A stretch of 23,840 bases of DNA from an uncultured Thermomicrobiales bacterium (lineage in GTDB: Bacteria > Chloroflexota > Chloroflexia > Thermomicrobiales > UBA6265), in assembly GCA_902806375.1 (NCBI GenBank), contig CADCWK010000262.1, positions 1-23,840 on the forward strand. The letters run 5' to 3'. Below the pieces are notes generated by a model. It was not told the DNA's origin, made no database searches, and was given only the letters and a program-made list of their open reading frames with translations. Shown piece after piece: positions 23,677 through 23,840 of the stretch. Position 1 is the stretch's first letter, and every line of letters starts with the position of its first letter. The position numbers and the translations under genes are program-made.

Positions 23677-23840
23677 CTAGTCGAGGTAGTCCTCGAGCCG
23701 CTGGCGCCGGTTCGGGTGTCGGAGCTTGCGCAGCGCCTTGGCCTCGATCTGCCGGATCCGTTCACGCGTGACGCTGAACTCCCGGCCGACCTCTTCCAGC
23801 GTCTTGGCCCGCCCATCGTCGAGCCCGAAGCGCATCACGA
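23677..23840 (-). CDS. rpoD: 3' end of the primary sigma factor (RpoD/SigA), region 4
   Basis: The last 54 codons of a sigma70 factor, ending with TAG at 23677-23679; the rest lies beyond the window. The visible part is region 4: VMRFGLDDGRAKTLEEVG then REFSVTRERIRQIEAKALRK and LRHPNRRQRLEDYLD. The TRERIRQIEAKALRKLRHP helix-turn-helix, which reads the -35 element, is diagnostic of primary-type sigma factors, as is the YLD ending. The promoter and operon context are outside the window. The plus strand over this stretch is also open, continuing the MocR-like frame. Confidence 0.95.
   Translation of the reverse strand, partial: VMRFGLDDGRAKTLEEVGREFSVTRERIRQIEAKALRKLRHPNRRQRLEDYLD

Noticed and set aside
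23615..23692. GGGGTAGTCC at 23615-23624 and 23666-23675, with GGTAGTCC again near 23685
   Set aside because: Short and degenerate; the third copy is simply the rpoD 3' codons, so it is not a convincing repeat array.
1..23840. Search for CRISPR arrays, tRNA/rRNA genes, IS elements and phage or toxin-antitoxin genes
   Set aside because: No regularly spaced repeats, no cloverleaf or rRNA signature, and no transposase, integrase or toxin motif was recognised by eye.

Overview
This is a GC-rich (clearly above 60 %), densely coding bacterial chromosome segment made mostly of housekeeping genes. The gene set (uvrC, a tsaC-type gene, rarA, rph, dacA, an RsuA-family pseudouridine synthase, cmk, plsC, obg, and an rpoD end at the right edge), the GC-ending codons, GTG/TTG starts and a probable leaderless uvrC message suggest a Chloroflexota (Thermomicrobia-like) or other high-GC Gram-positive-like lineage. 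That placement is an inference; no rRNA or tRNA is present to anchor it.

Layout. 1-618: 3' end of an unrecognised gene. 929-4798 (+): a signalling/export module, with a DesK/LiaS-type histidine kinase overlapping a NarL/LuxR-type response regulator, then an ABC ATPase and an ABC-2 permease, closed by a perfect 19-bp hairpin. About 585 bp without a convincing gene follow, then a TVP38/TMEM64 membrane protein. 6349-10097 (+): uvrC with a -10 box placed for leaderless start, an abutting threonylcarbamoyl-AMP synthase gene, and a nine-helix membrane protein. 10146-12679 (+): a very acidic 98-residue protein overlapping rarA, then rph. 12707-14700 (-): a metallophosphoesterase overlapping a HisC-like protein that has lost the PLP lysine. 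14933-19781 (+): dacA, the pseudouridine synthase with a disordered tail of about 405 residues, cmk and plsC, the last three overlapping or nearly so. 20122-21549 (-): obg, with a sigma70-like promoter and a 22-nt perfect palindrome in its leader. 21669-23840: a small gene, two decayed minus-strand gene pieces, a MocR-type aminotransferase domain without its DNA-binding domain or a stop, and the 3' end of rpoD on the minus strand.

Working together: uvrC and rarA serve DNA repair and fork rescue; the tsaC-type gene, rph, the pseudouridine synthase and obg serve tRNA, rRNA and ribosome maturation; cmk and plsC supply CMP/CDP and phospholipid precursors; dacA trims peptidoglycan. The kinase-regulator-ABC module is probably a self-contained envelope or drug-stress response.

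The most unusual items are (a) the HisC-like pseudoenzyme coupled to a phosphoesterase, (b) the gene-decay scar at 21.9-23.6 kb, (c) the obg leader hairpin, (d) the acidic small protein coupled to rarA and (e) the oversized tail of the pseudouridine synthase. I found no CRISPR array, IS element, phage or evident new defence system.
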